A DNA stretch of 64,000 nt from CAXBMB01 sp052078155 (GTDB lineage: Bacteria; Pseudomonadota; Alphaproteobacteria; Kiloniellales; DSM-21159): contig JBQJBP010000001.1 of assembly GCA_052078155.1 (NCBI GenBank), positions 124,001-188,000 on the forward strand, in the 5' to 3' direction. Below, piece by piece: positions 44,682 through 52,176 of this stretch. Position 1 is the first letter of the stretch, and each line of letters begins with the position of its first letter. The notes under the pieces were generated by a model. That model saw only the letters and a program-made list of their open reading frames with translations. It was not told the origin of the DNA and searched no databases. A program made the translations under genes and the position numbers.

Positions 44682-46070
44682 ATGACCGCACGGATTCTCG
44701 TCGTCGACGATATCCCGCCCAATGTAAAACTTCTCGAAGCGAAGTTGATGGCGGAGTACTTTGACGTCCTAAAGGCGTACGACGGCCCGTCAGCACTTGA
44801 AATCGCAAAAGAAGAGTCGCCGGATCTGATCCTGCTGGACGTCATGATGCCCGGCATGGATGGTTTTGAGGTCTGCCAGAAGCTCCGCAGCGACCCGGAA
44901 ACCCGCTTTATCCCTGTGGTGATGATCACAGCGCTCAGCGATGTATCTGACCGTGTGCGCGGCCTGGAGGCTGGCGCTGACGATTTTCTGTCAAAACCCG
45001 TAAATGACATTTCGCTCTTTGCCCGGGTGCGCTCTCTGGTTCGCCTGAAAACCCTGATGGATGAGCTGCGCACGCGTCAGCAGACCATGGGGCGGGACCC
45101 TCTGGGGGAAGACGAGGAAGAAAGCGATATCGGGGCCAAGATCCTGGTGATCGACGGGGAGCCCTATCACGCCCAAAGAACCTGTGGATACCTGCGCAAT
45201 GCAGGTTATGAGGTTCAGCTGGTCGAGGACTGTGACCAGGCCCTGGATATCGCCCTGGAACGGGATGACCTGGATCTGGCCATTGTCGGTCTGGATGTGA
45301 ATGGTCAGGACGGTCTGCGGTTCAGCAGTCTGCTGCGCAGTCACGAAAAAACCCGTCATGTGCCGGTCTTGCTGGTTCTGGATGATGTCGATCTGCCGCG
45401 CCTGGCAAAAGGCCTGGATCTGGGGGTCTCTGACTATCTGTTCAAGCCAATGGACCGCAATGAGCTGCTGGCGCGGGTGCGCACTCAGGTGCGCTGGCGT
45501 CGGTATCACCGACGTTTGCGGCAGATGCTCGAACGCAGCGTTTCCATGGCCTACACCGATGCGCTGACCGGCGCTTTTAACCGGCGCTACCTCAACGCGC
45601 ATCTGGATCGCCGCCTGATGGAGATTGCCGACGACGGCAAGCCCGTTTCCATCATGATGTTTGATATCGATAACTTTAAGGCGGTGAACGATACCTACGG
45701 CCACGCTGTGGGAGATGATGTGTTAACCGGGCTGGCTGACCGCATTCGGGAGAATGTCCGGCCATTTGACCTTCTCGCCCGTTACGGTGGGGAAGAGTTC
45801 GTGCTCATCATGCCGGGCACCAACTCAGAAAATGCCTTTATGGTGGCAGATCGCCTGAGAGAGAAAGTGTGCAGTGACCCCTTTAAAGTAGACAGCGGGA
45901 CACGGGCCCTGACCGTCGCCATTTCGGCCGGCGTGACCACCACACTGGATCCCAATGATTCGGCGGGGTCGATCATCCAGAAGGCCGATGAAGCGCTCTA
46001 CAAAGCCAAGCGCGAAGGACGCAATCGCGTGATCATTGCGGAAACCGGCGAGAAAGCCGTGAACGGCTAG
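44682..46070 (+). CDS. pleD: Response regulator/diguanylate cyclase PleD
   Basis: Makes c-di-GMP in response to phosphorylation and drives polar development. It has 462 aa. The first receiver has Asp53 in LLLDVMMPGMDG and Lys in FLSKPVND. A second receiver-like adaptor (about 152-270) carries VGLDVNGQDG and LFKPMDRNE. The GGDEF domain (about 290-455) has YTDALTGAFNRRYL and GGEEF at 369-373. RPFD (360-363) lies five residues ahead, the inhibitory RxxD site. Its TAG stop (46068-46070) is the first three bases of repeat copy G; the normal C-terminus may have been changed by the insertion. Confidence 0.95.
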   Translation: MTARILVVDDIPPNVKLLEAKLMAEYFDVLKAYDGPSALEIAKEESPDLILLDVMMPGMDGFEVCQKLRSDPETRFIPVVMITALSDVSDRVRGLEAGADDFLSKPVNDISLFARVRSLVRLKTLMDELRTRQQTMGRDPLGEDEEESDIGAKILVIDGEPYHAQRTCGYLRNAGYEVQLVEDCDQALDIALERDDLDLAIVGLDVNGQDGLRFSSLLRSHEKTRHVPVLLVLDDVDLPRLAKGLDLGVSDYLFKPMDRNELLARVRTQVRWRRYHRRLRQMLERSVSMAYTDALTGAFNRRYLNAHLDRRLMEIADDGKPVSIMMFDIDNFKAVNDTYGHAVGDDVLTGLADRIRENVRPFDLLARYGGEEFVLIMPGTNSENAFMVADRLREKVCSDPFKVDSGTRALTVAISAGVTTTLDPNDSAGSIIQKADEALYKAKREGRNRVIIAETGEKAVNG

Positions 46071-46205
46071 AGCCAAATCGGTTTCAGTGGACTCACTTCG
46101 TGATAACACTTAGAGCGTAGATTTGCCTCTTTTCAATATTTTAGAGGGTGATTCACGGTTTTGCTCCAAGCGCGAAGCGCTTCTAACTAAACCGATCATT
46201 CTCTA
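46068..46205 (-). repeat. Interspersed palindromic element, copy G (cleanest ends)
   Basis: 138 bases, the most complete copy, reverse orientation. It begins TAGAGCCAAATCGGTTTCAG and ends CTAACTAAACCGATCATTCTCTA, with TA at both ends. Inside are CACTTCGTGATAACACTTAG, the CCTCT linker, and AAGCGCGAAGCGCTT. Its first TAG is the pleD stop codon. The rest of the 370-base gap to rpmG holds a terminator and nothing else I can see. Confidence 0.92.
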
Positions 46206-46390
46206 AAGTCCCCGATTATCGACTTTTCTTTTGCCTCTGAACCAACGCAGGCAAGCTGCCGGATGGTTGTTCTGCCTTTCAGGCACCCAGCGGCAAAGGT
46301 GGTAAGGTTCCTAGAGAAAATCAGGGTTGGACACGTGCAGATCGCAGGCAGCCAGCCGCGCTGATTTCGATTGCCTTCCCCCAAAACACA

Positions 46391-46415
46391 AACGGCCGCC
46401 CAAAGGGCAGCCGTT
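46391..46415 (-). terminator. Terminator of rpmG
   Basis: AACGGCCGCCC (46391-46401) pairs with GGGCAGCCGTT (46405-46415) with one mismatch. On the minus strand it is followed by TGTGTTTTG. Confidence 0.8.
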
Positions 46416-46440
46416 CGAAACTCTCCAGAAGTGAGATGAA

Positions 46441-46608
46441 TTACTTCATCTTTGCTTCTTTGAATTCCACGTGTTTGCGAACTTTCGGATCATACTTCCG
46501 GAAGGTCATCTTCTCGGTGATGTTCCGCGGGTTCTTCTTGGTGACGTAGAAGTAGCCGGTGTCAGCGGTGCTAACCAGCTTAATCCACTGCGTAATTGGC
46601 TTGGCCAT
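46441..46608 (-). CDS. rpmG: Ribosomal protein L33
   Basis: 55 aa 50S subunit protein, MAKPITQWIKLVSTADTGYF onward. The pattern YFYVTKKNPRNITEKM, then FRKYDPKVRKHVEFKEAKMK, is the non-zinc L33 form with no cysteine pairs. AAGGATG precedes the ATG at 46608; five further codons upstream are open but not part of the family. It stands alone, with its own terminator. Confidence 0.96.
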   Translation of the reverse strand: MAKPITQWIKLVSTADTGYFYVTKKNPRNITEKMTFRKYDPKVRKHVEFKEAKMK

Positions 46609-46697
46609 AAGCTCATCCTTCAAGCGCGACAGCTAAATTCAAGGGGCGGAACATAGCCCCCGGAGCCGGGAAGTCAAGTCCCGTTGCCCAGTTTCAG

Positions 46698-47411
46698 CTA
46701 TTCCACGCGCAAACCGCTGTTTGAGTAAGTGATCCGGCGCATCGTGCCGGGGCCGCTCTTCCTAAACTGTTGGCGGGCTTCATGCAAGACCGCTTCGGTC
46801 ACATCAGCCATCGGAAGGCCTGAAAGTTGTGCCAGTGGCCGCCAGGCAACAGATACCAGCTCTCCATCGCCTTTTGATACCTGCAAAGACAGGGGTGAGC
46901 GACAGAGGAAAAAGCGGCTGTGAAAGCGAATCGGCAGGCGGCTGGGGGTGGTGGCCTCAGCGATCAGCTGCAAGGACGAGAAGGCCGGGGTCACACCGGC
47001 TGCACGAAAGGCCGACCAGACCGAGGTCTCAGGACTCAGCACAGGGGCAGGGAACTGTGTGGATGAATCGGTGGCACTGCCAGGGGCGGCCAGAAGTGTG
47101 CCGGTCTCTTCCAGGGTCTCTCTCAAGGCGGCTCTGGCAAAATGGGCAAAGTGGGTCTGGGTTTTGCTCTCAGGGTCCCCGGGGGGCGCTGTGAGGTCTT
47201 CCTCAAATCCGCTGGCCTCTGCGTCCTCCGGACTTAGCGACCCACCAGGAAAAACAAAGACCCCCGGCATGAAGCGGGCTTCTGGGCTGCGTTGTCCCAT
47301 CAGGACTTCCAGGCCATCTTCTCCCTCACGCATGGCAATGACTGATGCCGCATCTCTTGGTGTTACAGGAACAAAGGGATCATAAGAGGCAGGACGATTG
47401 TCGTGAGGCAT
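46698..47411 (-). CDS. NUDIX hydrolase
   Basis: Pyrophosphohydrolase of nucleoside-diphosphate-linked compounds, 237 aa. The Nudix core is split: the glycine part is FVFPGGSLSPEDAEASGF and the catalytic REUxEE part is ARAALRETLEETGTLL. This wide spacing resembles the NUDT19/NUDT8-like group. The second half has a helical region with FHSRFFLCRSPL. Substrate unknown. It lies upstream of rpmG in the same direction but separated from it by about 90 bases. Confidence 0.88.
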   Translation of the reverse strand: MPHDNRPASYDPFVPVTPRDAASVIAMREGEDGLEVLMGQRSPEARFMPGVFVFPGGSLSPEDAEASGFEEDLTAPPGDPESKTQTHFAHFARAALRETLEETGTLLAAPGSATDSSTQFPAPVLSPETSVWSAFRAAGVTPAFSSLQLIAEATTPSRLPIRFHSRFFLCRSPLSLQVSKGDGELVSVAWRPLAQLSGLPMADVTEAVLHEARQQFRKSGPGTMRRITYSNSGLRVE

Positions 47412-47523
47412 TGAGCAGGTAATCTCGATTGTTCAATAGGGGGACTCGGCCCCAAAAAGCTGTCAGTAAACAGTCTATCACAGAACTGGCGGTTTGCGGG
47501 TGCCGATCAAAATGGCACCCTCC

Positions 47524-47660
47524 GGAGTGTAGTCGACTGAAGCAGAAGAGCCCTGCGCTGCGCTTCTGTCGTTACTCACCCTCAAAGTGGTTGAAAAGAG
47601 GCTTGTTCACGTCTTTTCTGAAATCACCTCGTGATTCAGAACAAGACGACAAGACTCTAG
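47524..47660 (+). repeat. Interspersed palindromic element, copy H (type II right arm)
   Basis: The left half is diverged (GGAGTGTAGTCGACTGAAGC, AGAAG, GCGCTGCGCTTCTG). The right half is intact type II: CGTCTT (47610-47615) pairs with AAGACG (47643-47648), and TCTGAAATCAC (47617-47627) pairs with GTGATTCAGA (47631-47640). It ends GACTCTAG. It sits in the 360-base gap between the NUDIX and S41 genes; no gene is seen there. Confidence 0.8.
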
Positions 47661-47772
47661 CCTGTGTCGCCGAAAGTCAGGGCTGGCACAGAGCAGAACC
47701 AGGCCTTCTGGATCCAGAGCTTCAGGACCTGGGCCTCTTTAGATGGCAAGTGGGTTCAAGGCGCGAGAATGA

Positions 47773-49353
47773 TCAGTTTTGCCAGTTGATCTGGGAAAGC
47801 TGACCTTCCGGCGTGGCGGCCGTATCAGGGCGCTGTCCTTTGGCGCGGGCAAAGAGCACGGGATCCTCGATCAGGCGGAAGGCCACTTCCAGGTCCAGCT
47901 TGTTGTCGCTTTGCCGTTGGGGGCAGAGTTCCCTGAAGGCTTCCAGTGCCGTTTCATCCTTGTCACTGATCATCATCTGCTGGGTGTGACGGCTGAAACT
48001 GATCTGGCCTCTGTAGAGATGCTCGACAATATCCTGGCTGTTGGCCCCTTCTGTGGCCGTGCAGATATCCGGCAGGACGCCGCGACGGTGCAGAGCATAG
48101 CCGGAGGGAGCATGGAAACGCGCCCAGGTCAGGGTCAGTTCACCGGTGTTGGGCATATCCAGCACCCGCTGAACCGTGCCTTTGCCATAGGAGTTACTGC
48201 CCACGACAATGGCAATGCCACTGTCCTGCAGGGCCGAGGCGACGATTTCCGCTGCGGAGGCGGAGTTTCCGTTGACCAGGGCCACCACGGGTTTGTTCTC
48301 AACCAGCGGATCCTGGTCTCCCGCATTGAAACCCTGCTTGCTTTTTTCGTGACGGCCGCTGGTCGAAACAATGGACCCGTGGCTCATGAAGAGATCAGAG
48401 ACCGTTATGGCTTCTGTCAGAATGCCGCCCGGGTTGTTCCGCATATCCAGAACGTAGCCCATCAGACTGTCACCCATTTCATCCTGGGCGTCGAGAAGGG
48501 CGTCTTTAAGCGAGCGTGTTGTGTCCGCGTTAAACCCGCTGAGGCGGATGTAGGCCACATTCCCTTCACGCTGATAGCGCACGGTCTGCGGCACCACATG
48601 CTGGCGGGTCAAGGTCACGAACAATGGCAGGCTGTGGCCGCTGCGCTGGACTTTAACCTGTACATCGCTGCCGACAGGACCGCGCAGATAGGCAACGGCC
48701 TGACGCTGTTTCAGGTATTGTGTGGGTTTGTCACCTACCGCGATGATCAGGTCTTCGCTTTTCAGGCCGGCATGAGAGGCAGGGGTGTTGTCCATGACAT
48801 CAACCACCCGAACGCCTTCTTCTTCCACCCGGATGCGTACACCAATACCGCCAAAACCATCCCGGCTGGCGCGGTTCTGCTCAGCTTCTTCCAGGGATGC
48901 ATAGTGGGAGAAGTTGTCCAGTTCATCGGTTACACTGTCGAAAAAGACCTCATAGATCTCTTCGCTGGTGGCCTCGGCAATCAGGGGAGACTCTGCGCGG
49001 CTGCCGTCCACCAAAGCCACGGTCAGTGCTGACCAGGCGGGCAGGTCGGCCCGGGCAGGAGCCACATAGCGCACCAGAGGAATGCCGTCATAGGCCAGTT
49101 CAATCTGGTCTTCCCGGCGCTGGACCACCACTTTGTCGTCGATGTCCTGAAGGCCTTCCAGGCCAGTCAGCACAAGCTGCTCTGTTTCAACCTCATCAAT
49201 GTAGATTGACTGGATGTTCTTGTAGCCTTGGATGAACATGCGTTCGGCATCGTGACGGTTGAACGCACCATCGGAAATCTGCTGGTTACCGGTTGCACAG
49301 GAAACAAGAAGCAGGGAGGTAAAGCCGAGCGTGGTCAAAGCCACGCGGTTCAT
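47773..49353 (-). CDS. S41 family (CtpA-like) lipoprotein protease
   Basis: Carboxy-terminal processing serine protease, here a lipoprotein. From ATG 49353 the signal peptide MNRVALTTLGFTSLLLVSC ends in a lipobox with Cys19. An S41 N-terminal helical region is followed by a PDZ domain (FGGIGVRIRVEEEGVRVVDV, then TPASHAGLKSEDLIIAVG) and the protease core. The Ser is in VNGNSASAAEIVASALQD and the Lys in NSYGKGTVQRVLDM. MRNNPGGILTEAI is typical. The frame is open upstream to 49470 but the lipobox argues for 49353. Its outer-membrane or periplasmic target is unknown. Confidence 0.9.
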   Translation of the reverse strand: MNRVALTTLGFTSLLLVSCATGNQQISDGAFNRHDAERMFIQGYKNIQSIYIDEVETEQLVLTGLEGLQDIDDKVVVQRREDQIELAYDGIPLVRYVAPARADLPAWSALTVALVDGSRAESPLIAEATSEEIYEVFFDSVTDELDNFSHYASLEEAEQNRASRDGFGGIGVRIRVEEEGVRVVDVMDNTPASHAGLKSEDLIIAVGDKPTQYLKQRQAVAYLRGPVGSDVQVKVQRSGHSLPLFVTLTRQHVVPQTVRYQREGNVAYIRLSGFNADTTRSLKDALLDAQDEMGDSLMGYVLDMRNNPGGILTEAITVSDLFMSHGSIVSTSGRHEKSKQGFNAGDQDPLVENKPVVALVNGNSASAAEIVASALQDSGIAIVVGSNSYGKGTVQRVLDMPNTGELTLTWARFHAPSGYALHRRGVLPDICTATEGANSQDIVEHLYRGQISFSRHTQQMMISDKDETALEAFRELCPQRQSDNKLDLEVAFRLIEDPVLFARAKGQRPDTAATPEGQLSQINWQN

Positions 49354-49740
49354 GCCACGCCCGGTGCTTTCCGCCTTGAATGGCGAGTCGTCGCCCAGCC
49401 GCTCATTCAGGTCTGCTGACCCGCTGGCTCGATCCGCTGCTCGACGTTGTTCTGGGGCGCTGTGGCGCAAGTTCCCGGTCCTTGTTTGCTTCTTTTTTCA
49501 TTTTTTATCTTGGGCCAAACGGGAGAAACCGCACAGCCAAGGCTTTATAGAACAACGAATTAATCCCGTTCGTCGAGTCTTATTGCCCGCAAAGATGAGT
49601 CATTTGAAGGCTTTGCCTGTAAAGATGAGATTAATGCCGACGCGATTCAGCTGGCTTTTTGTGTGTTTTTGTCAGCTTCACCGAAGCCTTAGACCGCTTT
49701 ATCCGGAAAAAGGGTGGAGTTGGTCACCTCTCTGTGCCCA

Positions 49741-49872
49741 GGAGCGTGATCGGTTTGGTTAGAAGCGCTTCGCGCTTGGAACCAACCCGTGAATCATCCT
49801 CTAAAACAATGAAGAAAGTTTCACGCTTCAAGTGCTATCACGCAGTGACCCCACTTGAAGCGATTTGACTCT
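49741..49872 (+). repeat. Interspersed palindromic element, copy I (best-paired)
   Basis: 132 bases. Left hairpin: GGTTTGGTT (49752-49760) with AACCAACCC (49780-49788), inside it AAGCGC (49763-49768) with GCGCTT (49772-49777). Right hairpin: CGCTTCAAGTG (49824-49834) with CACTTGAAGCG (49852-49862), perfect, plus inner TCAC (49838-49841) with GTGA (49845-49848). The gap 49354-49899 otherwise holds no gene. Confidence 0.92.
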
Positions 49873-49899
49873 GGCACGTTCAGGCCGACCTGTGGCTGG

Positions 49900-52062
49900 T
49901 CAGATCAGCCACGCGTCGTCAAAAGTGGTTTGCCCCTCGATCAAGAGCTCGGCTCCCGTCTCGAAGGTTACAAGAAGGCCATCTGCTGTCGTGCTGCTGG
50001 AAAAGGTCTGATCCTGAAAATCCAGCCGGTCGCCTTCAGCTGCATTGAAGTCCTTCAGCAGATCTGATCCGTCATCGCGGCGGATGATGAACAGGTCGGC
50101 CCCTTCGCCTCCCTGCAGGGTATCGTCACCCAGATCGCCATAGAGAGTATCGGCACCGGCCCCGCCCAGAAGAGAGTCGTTGTCCGCGCCGCCCCGCAGG
50201 AGATCCGCCCCCTCTGCACCGCTGACCGTGTCGTTGCCCTTGTTGCCGTTGGCGACGTCATCTCCTTTGTCTCCGCGCAGCCAGTCATCGCCGGAACCGC
50301 CGAAAAGGCTGTCTCCATCCCCGCCGCCGCGCAGCGTGTCGCCTTCCTCGCCGCCGGCCAGGGTATCCCTGCCCAGGTTGCCGTTCAGATCATCTGAGCC
50401 GCTGTTTCCTCTCAGATCGTCGTTTCCGGCGCCGCCCAGCAGCGTATCGTTGCCCTGGCCACCGCGCAGCAGATCGTTGTCACCGCCGCCATCGATCAGG
50501 TCGTCGTCTTCGTTGCCGTTGATTTCATCGTGCCCGTCTCCGCCGATGATGGTGTCATCGCCTTCAGCGGCCAGAATGAAGTCGTTGTCGGCACCTGCCA
50601 GAATGCTGTCCTCGCCGCTGCTTCCCTGGTCAGAGCTTTCTTCAACATCCGACACCGTCACCGAAACAGACTGGCTGCTGCTGCCGATGTCATTGGTGGC
50701 CGTGACAACCAGGTCATAGACATTGTCTGAGCCCTGATCACCCGGCAGCTCGTAGTTCGGGGCCGTCAGAAAACTGAGGGCTCCGGTCTGGCTGTTCAGG
50801 CTGAACAGGTCCAGGTCTGCGCCGCCCGTAAGCGCATAGGTGATGCCGGTGCCGTCCGGGTCGCTGGCAACAATGCTGCCCACGCTGCTGGTGTTTTCAG
50901 GCAGGGTGAAACTGTCCGGACTTTCGAAGGACGGGGCCCCGTTGAACCAGATGGTATTGGCCCCATTGTTCGCCACGATCAGGTCCAGGGTGCCGTCGCC
51001 GTTAAGGTCCCCCAGTGCCAGACCGGCGCTGTTGTTTTCGCCCAGAGTTTGTGCGGGGCTGTCTGAGAAACCGCCAGTCCCGTCATTCAGCCATACTGTG
51101 TTGGCTGCCCCCTGATCATTGGCAAAAACAAGATCCAGGTGGCCGTCACCGTTTACGTCACCGGTCACAACAGCCAGGCTGTTGCTGTCGCCCAGATCAG
51201 GCACCAGATTTATGCTGAACTGTCCGCTGCCGTCATTGAGGTAAACATGGTTGGCCTGATTGTTGGCGGTCACAAGATCCAGATGACCGTCGCCGTTCAG
51301 ATCGGCCAGAGCAACGTCGTGACTGTTGGACCGTCCCAGTCCCTGTTGGCTGCTTGAAAAAGCCCCGTTGCCATCGTTATGCCAGACCTGGGAGCCGCTG
51401 ATTTCCGTGCCCAATGCCGCATCCAGGTCGCCGTCTCCGTCCACATCACCCAGGACGTTTCCCTGGTACTGGCCGATGAAGTCTGAAAAGCGATGGGCAG
51501 GCTGAGAGCCGAAATTCCCGCTGCCGTCGTTCAGCCAGACCTGGTTGCCCCCTCCGGCGTTGGAGGTGAGCAGATCCAGATCACCGTCACCATCCAGATC
51601 GCCCAGGCTCAGGCCGTGGGTGAAAGCATCGCCCAGTACCTGGCCGCTGTTGATAAAGAAGCCCGACCCGTCGTTCAGCCAGACGAAGCTGCTGCCTTCA
51701 TTGGAGACGACCAGATCCAGATCGCCATCGCCGTCCAGATCCCCCAGTTTGGCCTGATTGCTTTGTTGTGACCCCAGCGCCAGAGTTTGCTGTGACTCCG
51801 TGAAACTGCCCTGACCATCGTTGAACCAGATGGTGTTGGCGCTGCCGTGATTGGCCACCACCAGATCCAGGTCGCCGTCTCCGTCCAGGTCTCCCAGGCT
51901 GACATCCGTGCTGTTCTGGTTGCCCAGGGTCTGACCCGAAATGGTGAATTGGCCGCCGGAGATCTGCGTTGTCGATGTGCTGTTGTTTAGTGGGGTGGCT
52001 CTGAAATTGGATTGTGAGCCGGTTGTAAAATCATCGGATTCTGAAATGTCTTTTGCTGCCAC
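49900..52062 (-). CDS. VCBS/FG-GAP, cadherin-like and RTX calcium-binding exoprotein
   Basis: Large repeat protein of 720 aa, GTG start with GGAG seven bases ahead. The N-terminal half (about 35-370) has seven FG-GAP/VCBS repeats of about 50 residues, each with DxDGDGxxDLV (for example LGDLDGDGDLDLVVANHG). Next is one cadherin-like domain (FTLPENTSSVGSIVASDPDG). Then follow RTX nonapeptides GGxGxDxL (about 490-660), and a C-terminal part (DRLDFQDQTFSSSTTADGLL, FDDAWLI) fit for type I secretion. No signal peptide is seen, as expected for that route. It lies 114 bases downstream of rnr on the same strand. The role may be adhesion or surface binding; no enzyme domain is seen. Confidence 0.87.
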   Translation of the reverse strand: MAAKDISESDDFTTGSQSNFRATPLNNSTSTTQISGGQFTISGQTLGNQNSTDVSLGDLDGDGDLDLVVANHGSANTIWFNDGQGSFTESQQTLALGSQQSNQAKLGDLDGDGDLDLVVSNEGSSFVWLNDGSGFFINSGQVLGDAFTHGLSLGDLDGDGDLDLLTSNAGGGNQVWLNDGSGNFGSQPAHRFSDFIGQYQGNVLGDVDGDGDLDAALGTEISGSQVWHNDGNGAFSSSQQGLGRSNSHDVALADLNGDGHLDLVTANNQANHVYLNDGSGQFSINLVPDLGDSNSLAVVTGDVNGDGHLDLVFANDQGAANTVWLNDGTGGFSDSPAQTLGENNSAGLALGDLNGDGTLDLIVANNGANTIWFNGAPSFESPDSFTLPENTSSVGSIVASDPDGTGITYALTGGADLDLFSLNSQTGALSFLTAPNYELPGDQGSDNVYDLVVTATNDIGSSSQSVSVTVSDVEESSDQGSSGEDSILAGADNDFILAAEGDDTIIGGDGHDEINGNEDDDLIDGGGDNDLLRGGQGNDTLLGGAGNDDLRGNSGSDDLNGNLGRDTLAGGEEGDTLRGGGDGDSLFGGSGDDWLRGDKGDDVANGNKGNDTVSGAEGADLLRGGADNDSLLGGAGADTLYGDLGDDTLQGGEGADLFIIRRDDGSDLLKDFNAAEGDRLDFQDQTFSSSTTADGLLVTFETGAELLIEGQTTFDDAWLI

Positions 52063-52085
52063 TGAAGATCTCCAGAATTGAGGAC

Positions 52086-52120
52086 TGACCGCTGAAAGTT
52101 GTTTAGCATAACAACGGTCA
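52086..52120. repeat. Hairpin between rnr and the RTX gene
   Basis: TGACCG (52086-52091) pairs with CGGTCA (52115-52120), with GTTGT (52098-52102) and ACAAC (52111-52115) inside. It lacks a T run after it in the transcribed direction. It could be a terminator of rnr or a 5' UTR hairpin. Confidence 0.45.
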
Positions 52121-52176
52121 AAGCCCTCATAAATAGTTCTTCATGCAGCTTTCTATCTTAAAACGGGGCGTTTTTA

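Noticed and set aside
50100..51950. Dense short DNA repeats resembling a CRISPR array or satellite
   Set aside because: They are the coding repeats of the VCBS and RTX protein: the units vary in length, follow the reading frame and encode calcium-binding motifs.
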